Source: Moniliophthora roreri (lineage: Eukaryota > Basidiomycota > Agaricomycetes > Agaricales > Marasmiaceae). Taken from it: 64,000 nucleotides of DNA. The notes beneath the pieces are model-generated. The model saw only the letters and a program-made list of their open reading frames with translations. It was not told where the DNA came from and made no database searches. Position numbers and translations under genes: made by a program. Below are positions 24,166 through 34,482 of this stretch, in pieces (the first letter of the stretch is position 1; every line of letters starts with the position of its first letter). The stretch covers positions 372,001-436,000 of the forward strand of contig LATX02000185.1 of NCBI GenBank assembly GCA_001466705.2, read 5' to 3'.

Positions 24166-25500
24166 CGTGGCGGTGATGAAAGGGTTGTCGATGGGTAAAA
24201 TGCCGTCGCCACTGCCCAACTCGATGAGGACAGCTAAAGGCTGAAAATGGAATTTCTTTGCCGGCACGTGCAAGCCGGGCTGTTTCTTTCGTCCCACGAC
24301 CGAGCTCGGACTAAATCTGCACTTTTCCTCTGGTTTCGTCGACTGGGATGGGTCATTTCTGGGTTGAAAGTCTTCAATTATATAGAGGGTCTTCCTCTCT
24401 TATATCTCAAGATTTTTCATTCGAGTTGCTCGCAACCGATATCGGCTCAATTACGGTGCTGAAGCGCTGAATTCTAGGACCCGAACTTACTAGGAATGGT
24501 GCAGCTTTGGTACGTCAATATCAGCTCAGTTCACGGGAGGCACTGTATTGATACTAGCATCTGAATTTAGAGCCACTCAATTGATCCTTAGAGCTTGATC
24601 TCACTGAAATTCTATCCTTAGATATGTTCATCAACGCTGTAACACCCTGGTTTTTCCAAAGCTATCTAGATGTCTCGATTTCAACAGATGGTATCAACTC
24701 GGTTTAGATTTTCATAAGTACAATTCAGGACAGTCTCCGACTATCGATTTTACTGTAAGCATTGGACTGACGTTGCGATCTATATCTAGAGCCATCCATT
24801 GACCTCCTAATCTTGGGATTGACCAGTCCGTCACGGTGAGTCCAATCAAGTCTCACGTCAAACCCCGTTTCTCAGGTTACTCCCTAGCCTTCCTGGATGT
24901 TGATACGATGTCAAGTTTGAAAACCCCCCGGAACGTCGTATGCTAGTTCCCAACAATCAACGAGGGTCCAGTGCTCGGCATTCGTCCCAGCTGTTCGTCC
25001 ATCCGAATAGGAAGCTATATTCATCGGCAGCATATCAAGATTATCTCCAACTTAGAGCGCTGATGCTCTCACAAATTGATAGGTTGGAAACAGTTCATCC
25101 CGTTGTCTTTAATCTCGCTATCAAAAGGCAGCAATTTCGCTCTTCTGTGGTTCCTTAATGTTTGAATCAACACGATAGGGATGAAACGATACTCCACTTC
25201 AGGAGCCTTCTCTACTTCGAAATTCGGTCAGAAAATCAGAAAACTTTTTGATGTTGTGGGCGTGTATTTGTGTACCTTGTTTGCCAAACATCATTCAGGC
25301 GCCATTGTTCCCTTTTCGGACTTCCTTTTGTACATGACCCGCTACATGACCCGCTCCATCTTGAATTGATCCACATCACAAAAAATATTTCCCCTGTCCT
25401 CACATGCCTTGGCGCTTTGCCTTTGTCCATCTTTTCAGCGATCCCATTATTCTTGGAACCCTTTATTCTCACATTGTTTCATGAGTAATGATGCCGTATG
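24166..25500. other. Divergent intergenic region CSN1 / CFEM
   Basis: About 1.3 kb without a supported gene. Probable promoter DNA for CSN1 (left) and the CFEM gene (right). Nothing repetitive noted. Confidence 0.5.
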
Positions 25501-25539
25501 GATTCCCCCCCGGCTATCCACGCGTCCCTGGGTGGATGG

Positions 25540-25613
25540 GATATAAAGGGAAGTCGAACCAGAGTCGTAACCATCGCTTTGAGCTTTCCTTCTCTCTCTC
25601 TCTCTCTCTCTTT
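25540..25613 (+). promoter_or_regulatory. TATA box and CT-rich tract of CFEM gene
   Basis: GATATAAAG at about 25540-25547 is followed about 45 bp later by a (TC)n tract at 25590-25612, then the ATG at 25690. TATA plus a pyrimidine tract near the start site is the usual layout of strongly expressed fungal genes. Confidence 0.55.
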
Positions 25614-25689
25614 GAAGCTATTGTTATTGCCTTTGTGCATTCGACCTTCGCTAGCGCCCTTTAGCACTCACTCCGCTCGCTGAACAACA

Positions 25690-26328
25690 ATGAAATCCTT
25701 CACCGTTGCCATCCTTGCCGCTGCCTCTGCCTCTGCATCTACCCTCTTTGCTCGTCAAGCAGGTATCCCTAGTACGTGCCTCACCTCCATATCTCGACCT
25801 TCCCGGACGCTTATACCTTTATTGTCCACAGGCTGCGCAGCAACATGCATTACCCAAGCCAAAATCCCAGACGGCTGTGATCCCACAGATAATGGCTGCC
25901 TCTGTCGTAACCAGGAATTTGTCCAAAGCACCTCCGACTGTGTCAAGTCCACTTGCTCAGGAAACGATTTGACTCAAGCTGAGGCACTTGCTCAGCAGCT
26001 TTGTGCCGATCAGGTGCTTTTCATCTTGCCATATTAACAATCTCAATCTAACGCTCTTCCTCTCTTACATAGGGCGTCACTCTTACTGATTCTGCTTCTC
26101 CAACCCAAACCGGCAGCCCTTCCGGTCCCGCCGCAAGTGGAGGCAGCGCCTCTGCCCCAGCACAAAGTACGGCTCCCAGGTGCGTACATTCCTCAACAGT
26201 CATCATCAGAGATGCCGTTTCCTAATGCGACATTTCCTCACAGCACCGGCAACAACGGCGCCCTCTCCAACGGTGCCAACATCATGGCCAGCTTGGCTGG
26301 TATTGGTCTCGTCGCTTTGGCGCTTTAA
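25690..26328 (+). CDS. GPI-anchored CFEM-domain secreted protein
   Basis: Four exons (25690-25771, 25832-26013, 26073-26179, 26244-26328) encode 151 residues. A signal peptide (MKSFTVAILAAASASAS, cleavage probably near LFARQ) precedes a CFEM domain with all eight cysteines: SCAATC, DGC, NGCLC, SDC, STC and the final QLC. Before the CLC motif is PTDNGCLC with an Asp, the position that binds haem iron in known fungal CFEM proteins. A Ser/Thr/Pro/Gly-rich stalk follows, then a C-terminal hydrophobic segment (MASLAGIGLVALAL) preceded by SNGAN, typical of a GPI-attachment signal. CFEM proteins sit in the wall or membrane and act in haem/iron acquisition, adhesion or host interaction; which one applies here cannot be told. 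Confidence 0.88.
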
Positions 26329-26329
26329 G

Positions 26330-27356
26330 CGCTTTTTCGGATGGTTTTCGTCTTCGCCTTCGTCATATCGTATTGGGATTACTGCTTTGGGCTTTCGCAT
26401 TCGCATTGTATCGATACTCTACATACCACTCGAATCGCATATTGGCTTCAATCAATTCATATGGATGCATAGCACCGCCATTCTGCGGCCGTCGTGATAC
26501 GTCGAAAGACCAATTCTACATATCATCTGAGATGAGGTGGTATGGCTTTGCGGGATCGTGAACTGATATACTTTATATGCAGGTGACCTTTTTCAGAGGT
26601 AGACAGGTCAGTTTTTTGTGGATGGAAGTCTAGGAACTGGAATTAGTTCGGCAGCATGAGAGGGCCCGGGCGCACGGAACAGGCCAACCTATATGGTTTT
26701 TCTCGGCCAACGGTATTACACGAACTCAACAGCCGCGTGCGGCGGCCTAAACCTGAAGCACATGTTCCAAAAGTTTACAGGATGTTGTGGACATCACCAG
26801 AGATTTGCCCTTGCAAAGGATCAGATAGATGTCCAGTTATCTCCAAATTGAAAGAGGGCGATCTGCTGAATATCTAAGTTATAAGTATTACGGGCTTGGT
26901 ATGAGCTCCGCTGTTTGGTCTGAAGTGCTACGACGTCAGTGGATAGTTGGCGCCCTAATAATGTCGTTCCACGGCAAGTATGCTGTAGTAACACTAGCAC
27001 TGTGGCAGTAGAAATTCGAGAAGCCTAGTCGTGTTTCTCAAGCCACGTGTAACGGAAACGGACACAACTCCCTACTCTACCGCCACTACCACCACTACAT
27101 TTTTCGCTGGGCTTCGAACCTTACAGCCAACTATTCTGTGTACACATCTGACCGTCCGGAAGTTATGAAGAAGGGGCTACGCGTCGTTGCGGTGAGCACA
27201 AATCGGTGGCCCGGGTCACACAAATCAATACTGAGATGCATCAATTTTCTTCAAGCTCAGTATTGTATACGTGCACAGCAATGATAGGAAGACATGGAGA
27301 TACTGCAAAGCTCTAGCGCCGTTTTCAATCCCTTCCCATTACCCCCCGCACGACAT
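26330..27356. other. Intergenic, no supported gene
   Basis: Contains the CFEM 3' flank and the lead-in to the pseudogene beginning at 27357. Open frames under 75 codons, none recognisable. Confidence 0.45.
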
Positions 27357-29400
27357 GGCTTTCTCTGGAGTGTCAGACCTGACTATTGACGACGACGCAG
27401 TGAACATCGTGCAAGGCGATTAGAATAACCAGTAAATCATTCATATCCAGGGGTCGAGCATGATTGGCAAGGCTGAACGTACGGAGTATGATGAGGTGAG
27501 TGCTCTTTATTCTGGTCGAGATGTAATGAACTGACGGCAGGGTCTGAAGTTTGAATGCGTGAAAAGAGGGCATATCTACAAACTGAAGGAAGTGGATACC
27601 GTGCAACATGATCACGAGTGAGAAAAGCGAGATGGAAGATGGACTAAAGTGCATCTCAACGTTCGGAGGACTGTGTACCGCCAAGATACATGGCGCCCGC
27701 ACTTCAGATTCGCATCCGTGACCTAGATACTGAACGCGTGAGTTCTTCAGGTCAAGATCATGCGTTGGCTCGACTAAACGAGGGTGACTTTGGAGAAGAG
27801 ATTTCGAGTCCCTGTTGTATAGCTTTCTCTTTCAATTCACTGATTCACGAGGGCAGACATGTCGACTCTATTCAGTTATTCGGTCTGAATTGATCCGAGA
27901 CTCCAACTTTAATATTCTATGGAGGTACGCACTACAATACACAACGGTGTTACCATGGTAAGATTGCGATAAAATTAGTTCCCCTTGGACACCTCTGTCG
28001 TGGATCGGATCGGTTTTGGACAAGGTATACCTCGAATACCTACGCGTACGTTAGTTTCCCTTTTAGTTCCCTATTTTGTCCTCATTGCTCTCCCAGTTAC
28101 AGCCGTGTTGCAAACATTATGAAATGTGGCTGGATTCGAGAGATGTCCCGAGCTCCAGACCAGCATAGCCTTTAAGGCACTGACGGCCACTGTCCCTTCG
28201 GGAGCAGGCCTTCTCCATGATCATGTATTCTTCAGGTACCTACGTCAAGGTCTCAGTTCGACGATCTCGTTGCGAAATCGGCGGTCACGTTCTCGCGGCT
28301 CAAAAGTGGCTTCATTTCCTTTATGCCAGTTACCAACACAACAACACCTTATTTCCGGACTTCTATCAGTACCTCTGGTCACGGCCGCCAACCATAAGAC
28401 CCCACACAATGGATGACATGCGACAGTTGCGTTTTAACGCCATTTCCAAATCCCTCCTTGATGTCGGGCTAGAACATTGTGGCGTTCCTTCTGCTTTCCT
28501 GGACCGCCGAATCACCTTGGTGGGTTATCCCATTAGCAATTCTGGACATATCTTAGCCTACTGATATTCACCGTTATCAGCTCCAAGCTTGCTCCAGCAC
28601 GCGACCCAGATCTACGGGAGAGATTCACAACTTTCTGTACGATTTCGACATCGTCAAAGCGATGTCCTGCGTGGCTATCCCAGATAGCAAGCATTCTACG
28701 AAACGAAGCGGGTGACAAAGTAGATGATTGTAAGTGATTCCACCTTCGAACTCTCGCGTACTGTCATATTGATTCTCTTTGCATTGAAGTTATGGTCGTA
28801 CCTCGGATAATTCTATCGATTGGGTCAATACCAGGGTCCTGATTTATGCCCCTTGCAGAAGCTGTCGCTCGTGAACTGGATCCGACACCTACACAACGTG
28901 ATGACGCCTCCCGACCAATCTTACCTTTTTCCTGTATTCACCACTCGAAGACTTGCGTTGTTGGTCCGATCTCACGTCCTGAGCCGACGGGAAGACACAT
29001 TACTGGTCGTACGACGAAAACGGGGAGTCGGAAATACCGTAGTCTGAGTGTGACCGCATGCGACTCCCCAGAGTCCTCGATGCTCAAGTTTGGCTGGGAT
29101 GCCAAATCTGGCCCGAGCACATCTACGATGCCATGCGGGATTGGCAAATTGCACGGGGACCTGACCCCAAGACGACAGATTTTGCTTGACATCTTGGTTA
29201 TCAAGAGTTTGAGATGATGGGACCCGTGAGCACTTAGTGGAAAAGTCAAGGGTGAGTGCCTGTTTTCGCGCTTCATACGTGTATGTTCTGACTTTCCATG
29301 TCAGAGAAACCTCAAACTCGGAGGAGATGATTCTGAGAGGCAGAATTTTTACCTGGCTCGGCAGGTCTCGATCTTTATTCACGTGACAGCGGAAACGCAG
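27357..29400 (+). pseudogene. Full-length degenerate copy (C) of the 590-residue family
   Basis: A plus-strand relic collinear with the intact gene at 18818-20979. It starts MAFSGVSDLTIDDDAVNIVQ, almost the same N-terminus, but a TAG follows at the QGDQNN motif and a TAA soon after. Next come KRGHIYKLKEVDTV, SIQLFGLN followed by TGA, ETPTLIFYG, KLVPLGHLC, then MDDMRQLRFNAI, and near 28985-29215 THYWSYDENGESEIP, stop, and HIYDAMRDWQIARGPDP followed by TTDFA and TGA. The several in-frame stops, with exon order and intron positions retained, mark a whole gene that has decayed in place. Strand is opposite to copies A and B. Confidence 0.78.
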
Positions 29401-29617
29401 CAAACATCGACAAGCATCGCGAACTAGGATTCATGTGCTGACGCAGAGGACTCTTCTCTAGTCGGCGTTTGCGATTTAATATCCGTCTGCGGCGTAACAA
29501 GATGATTAGACTCATTACGAAACCAAAACTAATTGACCCCCAGTCGAATCGAGCCGTACAATCAATGAAGTTCTAACACTCTCAAACGACGCCCGACATA
29601 TGCCTCCGCTTTTCTCA

Positions 29618-29742
29618 CCCTCTCCTTCCGTGATGTTCAAGTTGATCTGGACTACCAGACGTGGCCGCAATGCATCTACAGCGCTATGTGTAACTGGGAG
29701 GTTGCACGACGGCCTCCGCTCGACACCTCGGTCACTCAGACC
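29618..29742 (+). pseudogene. Fragment (D) of the 590-residue family, interrupted by a MITE
   Basis: DLDYQTWPQCIYSAMCNWEV followed by ARRPPLDTS matches the VELYCKTWPKYINDAM region of the intact gene. The match stops at the target duplication of the MITE at 29743. It is a second C-terminal copy just downstream of copy C, so a tandem array once existed here. Confidence 0.6.
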
Positions 29743-30282
29743 CAAGGGGGTGCCAAAAAATGAAAATCATACCGGGGGTCGATTTTTTTTTTCGACCTCG
29801 AGCGGGGAACCTACCTACCTTCACGTGACAGAATTACTATATAAGGTCAATATGACGTCACCATTTTCCCAGGCCAGATAGCTCACCGCCATCCCGGACC
29901 TGACATACGCCTATAGATCACCACCTCAGAAACACAAGGGACTGGTATTCCATATGGGCGTCAGTGAGCTTGAAAAATACCGCTGATTGTTATGAGAAAC
30001 CTGACCAGAACCGCGGCCTGCAGATGTTTTCGGATCGCCGGCATGATAGTCAGTAATTTCTCGGTCTGTCGGCGTCTGATAATGTTGCGTCTTGGGTATG
30101 GGAATAGTTCTTTGTGAGGGATGTGCTGATACAACTGCTTCTCAGCTGTAAAATGTAGCTCTTGGACCCCAAAACTCCCTATCCAAAACATTGACAAGGT
30201 TAGGTCAAAAAAAATTTCAGCCCTTCGGGCTGAACCTACCTACCTACCCCCGGTACGGGATTCGCGGACCGGCACCCCCTTG
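29743..30282. mobile_element. hAT-like MITE with 8-bp target duplication
   Basis: A 540-bp segment begins CAAGGGGGTGCC and ends GGCACCCCCTTG, perfect 12-bp terminal inverted repeats, with a subterminal TACCGGGGGT block also mirrored. It is flanked on both sides by CTCAGACC (29735-29742 and 30283-30290), an 8-bp duplication. TIRs beginning CA with 8-bp duplications are the hAT pattern. No transposase is encoded, so it is non-autonomous. A minus-strand frame inside (29961-30197) contains FGVQELHF, resembling FGSQELYF in the fragment at 32.1-32.3 kb. Confidence 0.8.
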
Positions 30283-30607
30283 CTCAGACCCAGAACCTGC
30301 GGGCGGCAACAAAGGATTCAAGGATAATTGACTGGTTATTAAATAAGTGTGCGCTCTGTAGGGTTCGAATAACTATCTACTATGTAGTACAACGTGTACA
30401 TTGGATTCAATTCGAAAGTAATGGTGGCTGCATAAAAGTTGGGCAGCCAATCAAGTATTTTCATGGGAGGAAGCGAGGTTGTCGGTGGTATAATGGTTTA
30501 TGCTTGGGAAGTATCGATATCAGATTTATGGTTGCTATTGTGACGAGAAGCACTCACAGACACCTCAATCCGACAATCGGGTCCGGGACGAATCTAGCTT
30601 GCTCGAA

Positions 30608-30902
30608 TCAGGGCCGTCGAGGAGTCCGACGCCTCTCCATCCAGATTTCCCGTTCCTGTCTCTCCATTTCCTCTAGGATAAGGTTGCCTTCCTCAATGTC
30701 TTCAGGAGCTATGGAAGCATTGAGATCATGTCTAGGCAAAATCAAACTAAAAGAACATACACATCTTCAGTCCATATGATATCTGAAAATTGAGACGACT
30801 CCCCCAATCTTCTTTGATGATCTGATTCCTATTGCGTGGTTTGTCCGAGCTGATAGGCCTTGAGATTTGGCTATCCTTTCTTCTGCAGAAATTCCAACAC
30901 AT
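30608..30902 (-). CDS. Second small GWG...SYGL family protein (80 residues)
   Basis: Two exons (30761-30902 and 30608-30708) separated by a GTATGT...CATAG intron give 81 codons with stop. After an N-terminus starting MCWNFCRRK comes NQIIKEDWGSRLNFQISYGL, KM, the splice junction, then SPEDIEEGNLILEEMERQER and a basic end RRRTPRRP. This is a clear paralogue of the gene at 21694-21957, with the intron in the same codon. The N-terminus is about 10 residues longer and Cys-containing; a later start cannot be excluded. No frame break. It faces the degenerate copies C and D of the large family, so the two families are neighbours at both sites. Confidence 0.6.
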
Positions 30903-31098
30903 GCCGGCAGCGTGCGCAAATCACAGGACAACCGTGGCTGGAAGGAGGAGGTCAACTACGAGGTTCAATCTTCAAAAAGAAAAATTGAATCACCTTTTAC
31001 ATGAACACGTGGATTGCGGAAGGGTTTCGAATTAGCGTGTGTGCGTTCCGTTGTGGTGTTTCCAATGGCATAACGATCAAACAATTAATGTTTCTATT

Positions 31099-31972
31099 GA
31101 TGGACGAGATATGCAAATTTTTACTCCCTTCCATGTCTGTCCTAGCGTCTCAGCTTTTTGTCACAGATTAGTTGTATATAGTCAAAACCCCTTAGCCTGA
31201 ATTATTTGAATTTTTGGGGCAAAGGGATACCCTCGTCGGGGGAATCCGAAGGTGAAAACGGGAAGTGCAAATGGTCTTGGCCCCCGCCCAATACACCTGT
31301 TTTCACCCTCTTTCTGCTCTCTGGAATACTTCTTCCACACTCTTTCTGGTCAAAAATTTGAATGTATTAATCTTAGGTTATGAAGTCTTATCGAGGTTCG
31401 GCCAGCACCCGAACTCGTTCCTGATAAAAAAAATCGTTTTTCGGCTTATAAACCCCATTTTTCAGTTATATCGGCTTGTAGTTGATTTGCCTCTTTTGAC
31501 AGGTGCTTATCAGATTGTTACAAGCCGTATAATGAATTTTTAGGCTCAGCTAATGGGATAACTGCTGTTCTTGGTAGACGTAACCTGTCATAAAATTCCA
31601 TAACGGTCTTGAGTGGTTATGATGCATCTACAGACATGAATAGTGTATACAGTGACTGCGTTAACGTTACGAAGGAGTTCTTATTAACAGGGTTATTCCT
31701 CAAAGGCGGAAACAGTGAGAAACTCGCTGACGGTATCCGACGACATCCGATGGACACCCCAAAAAGCCATCGGATACCAACGACAAGAGGGCCGCACTTT
31801 CTGACAGTACTATTGAATCCAGCAAAAACAAGGGTGCTTTGAGCGGGCCCCAAGATCATTTCCACTTGCCGTTTTTCACCCTCCGACGAGGATATCCCTT
31901 TGCCCAAAAATTCAAAAAATTCAGGTTCAGGGTTTTTGACTATTATGCAGTTGATCTGTGATCTCGTCCATC
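31099..31972. mobile_element. Non-autonomous element with long imperfect TIRs
   Basis: About 140 bp at 31099-31300 (with one insertion) is the imperfect reverse complement of 31820-31972: both carry GATGGACGAGAT at the outer edge, then CACAGATnAnnTG, TAGTCAAAA, TTTGAATTTTTGGG and CAAAGGGATA further in. No transposase frame lies between. No obvious target duplication, so it is old or its exact ends are not resolved. Confidence 0.6.
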
Positions 31973-32075
31973 GATGGTAACTGACGGTATCTGATGGATT
32001 TGGGTAGGGCGGGACCTCGAAGTCTAACTTTCATCGGATGTCATCACATAGAATGTATTCTACCTATACTTATGC

Positions 32076-32640
32076 CTATGTACATGATTTTGTAGAAGAC
32101 ATGTCTCCCCCGCCAACAAACTCTTGCCCTAAGCCCGTAACCCTCTGCCCAACCCACTCAACAACAACTCTCCTCTGCTGCTGTTCCACATCCATACAAC
32201 TGAAGTAAAGCTCCTGGGACCCAAAGAGATGACGGTAACGGTTCACCACGTCTGTGACCGGACGAACGTCCACGAACCGTGCTCTCATCCACGGTTGGTT
32301 CGATATCTGTTGAAATGATGAGCAATGTTACCTCTCCGGATCAAGAAGTTTGAAATTCAACTGAGGACGAAATTGGATGCGACAAAATCTGTTGGTTCAC
32401 GCGTCAATCACAGAGCTGATAACATCAGACCATATTACTCACCAAACTACGTCAGAAAATCCCAGTTTACGTTCCTCTGCGCTGGCTTGGGGCCCTAGGC
32501 GAAGTTTGAAACGCTAAGATACAGGCGATTAGCTGGAGCTGATATAGGATATATGGAAAGAGGAAAGCGCACTGGACGATATACGGGTAGGGCGTAGGGT
32601 TTTGGGGCGAAGGTTGGGGATGATGGTGGTCGGGAAGTGA
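32076..32640 (-). pseudogene. Unknown gene fragment with FGSQELYF
   Basis: The minus-strand frame from about 32310 to 32076 reads well as protein: QPWMRARFVDVRPVTDVVNR, then YRHLFGSQELYFSCMD and VVVEWVGQRVTGLGQE. Plausible upstream exons (RLGPQASAEERKLGFSDVVW at about 32455-32510) end in a good GTGAGT donor, but the intervening exon cannot be joined in frame without a stop. Family not recognised. Probably a broken gene; a spliced intact gene is possible. Confidence 0.35.
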
Positions 32641-32649
32641 AGGCGTTAT

Positions 32650-34480
32650 ACCCTTTAGCCGACAGGGAAGAGCCCAGACTTAGTCTCTGACTTTCCTGGA
32701 AGGGTTCCCTTATAGGGTAGGTTGTCCAGGAAAGGAAGGTATAGCACTATTTGTGCACGGGCCTTCTTATGCTTTTTCATTTCATCAAGTCGAGGAGACG
32801 ACATGGGACCTTCTCGTTAGAAGAGCATCAGCGGCTCACGAGAAAATCGTAGGAATCATCAGAGCATTTCTTACAGGGCTGGTAGCAGGGGTCGTCTTCC
32901 CCGATGACCCGTCGCAGTTTTGCTGATCGTATCGTACGAGACATTCGTCATTTTCTGTTAGTTGACTGACATGAATCTACATCCTCCCGGGCTGTGAGAA
33001 AGATCCCCAAGTCTTGACTGGTTACTGGCTAACACCATGTACTTCATCTCAGATATGCTAACGGCGACATTGAATTCTCGGCTCGATATATGTATATCTC
33101 AAATTGCAAGTTTCAGGCACCCCAGGGCCAGCACAGTCAAAATCGCGACTGAAGGGCGGGATGGAGAAATCCAATTCCGTACTTATCCGATGAACAACCC
33201 AGATCTGAGATAACACCGCGATTATCGTTCCTGTCTCCCAGTTATAGGGAACACGTCGTGGAGTGTAGGCGGTGCTATGGGAAGGGACAGAAGGTCCTTC
33301 AACTCAGGTATGTGTTATTGTACTCGGTTTGCTTCCTTAGTTCTGATCTTGAAAATCTGGGGAATGGAACTTCTGAGCCGCCAACGCCAGCCTCAAAGAA
33401 ATCGCCATTAACATTTGATACGCCCGGGCCTTCAAGTTGGCTAACTTACCGGAATTTCGTCTCCAAATTGTTATTTTATCTTTGTGTCATTACCTGTGTG
33501 GAGTTTTGTATTCAATCAATCAAGTAGTTTAGGGAAAAATATAGTCCGGGTGTGTTGATTCTTTAAAGCATCGAGTCAGTGGTCGGACTCGTAACTGAAT
33601 ATCAATATCAAGCCTGAAAACTGATTCTGAAAAACTCAAAGGCCAATAACGCTGGCCAAGATGCCGCTAGACTCATGCTGCCGAATAAAGGAGGGCCTGT
33701 TCGTCGCGACTGGGTGGCATCAACTGGTTCGGGTCGGGAAAGTGGCTCTCCTTACGGTCACGGTAAGCGCCAGGAATTCTGGGCCCGATTCGGACTCACT
33801 GATCCTGTGATACACCAACAGAGTTCCCCTTGACTTCATCACAAACTCAAGCACAACCAGTACATACCTCGTTTACAGTTTACAAATCGCCTGTCGTCGG
33901 ATCATAGGCCACTTTTGGAGGGCCGAATGGTCACAGTCCATGATAGCTGTCTTATGCTCTTGCAACATCCAAGCTACTGATGCAACTTTCCACTTGGGCC
34001 GCAGGCAGAGGATTACTCATTTTTCATGGTTGGCGATGCACTGAGAAACGATCGCTTCGGAATTACCACGATGATGATCGTAATATCAGTGAGGTACGAG
34101 AGATTCATTCAAGCTCTCTTCGCAAACAGACCATTCTGAACATCATCTCAGTTCGCCTGATATCACTACCTCTTGCCAGCGAATCCTGATGGTTTACCTC
34201 GATCCAAAAAGGAGACCACGATATCAATCCGAGCAAGCTGCCAGATGCTTCCATGGTTTCGATCTCGCAAGTGATCAGGTTAATTGATTGTAGCAAATAC
34301 ATTTGGTAACGCTGAGAACTTATAAAGAATAGGATGACGGAAAGGCTGCCTTAGCCCTAGCTGACCGTTTGGCCTTGGACCCATCCCCGGGGACTTGACG
34401 TTCTTCCGCTCTTTCACGCTCCTTCAAGTTGATCCCAGTGATCTTTCGTCTGGAACGTTTCTTCTCAGCGCTCTAGAAGC
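32650..34480. other. Intergenic, no supported gene
   Basis: An 89-codon plus frame at 33258-33527 with a hydrophobic end is the only notable frame and matches nothing I know. The last few hundred bases (about 34200-34480) are similar to 37780-38030 and form the duplicated 5' flank of the two DUF6534 genes. Confidence 0.4.
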
Positions 34481-34482
34481 AA

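Noticed and set aside
30480..30590. tRNA-like start (GGTGGTATAATGG resembles an A box)
   Set aside because: No T-arm GGTTCGA-type sequence or acceptor-stem pairing at the right distance; I cannot fold a cloverleaf.
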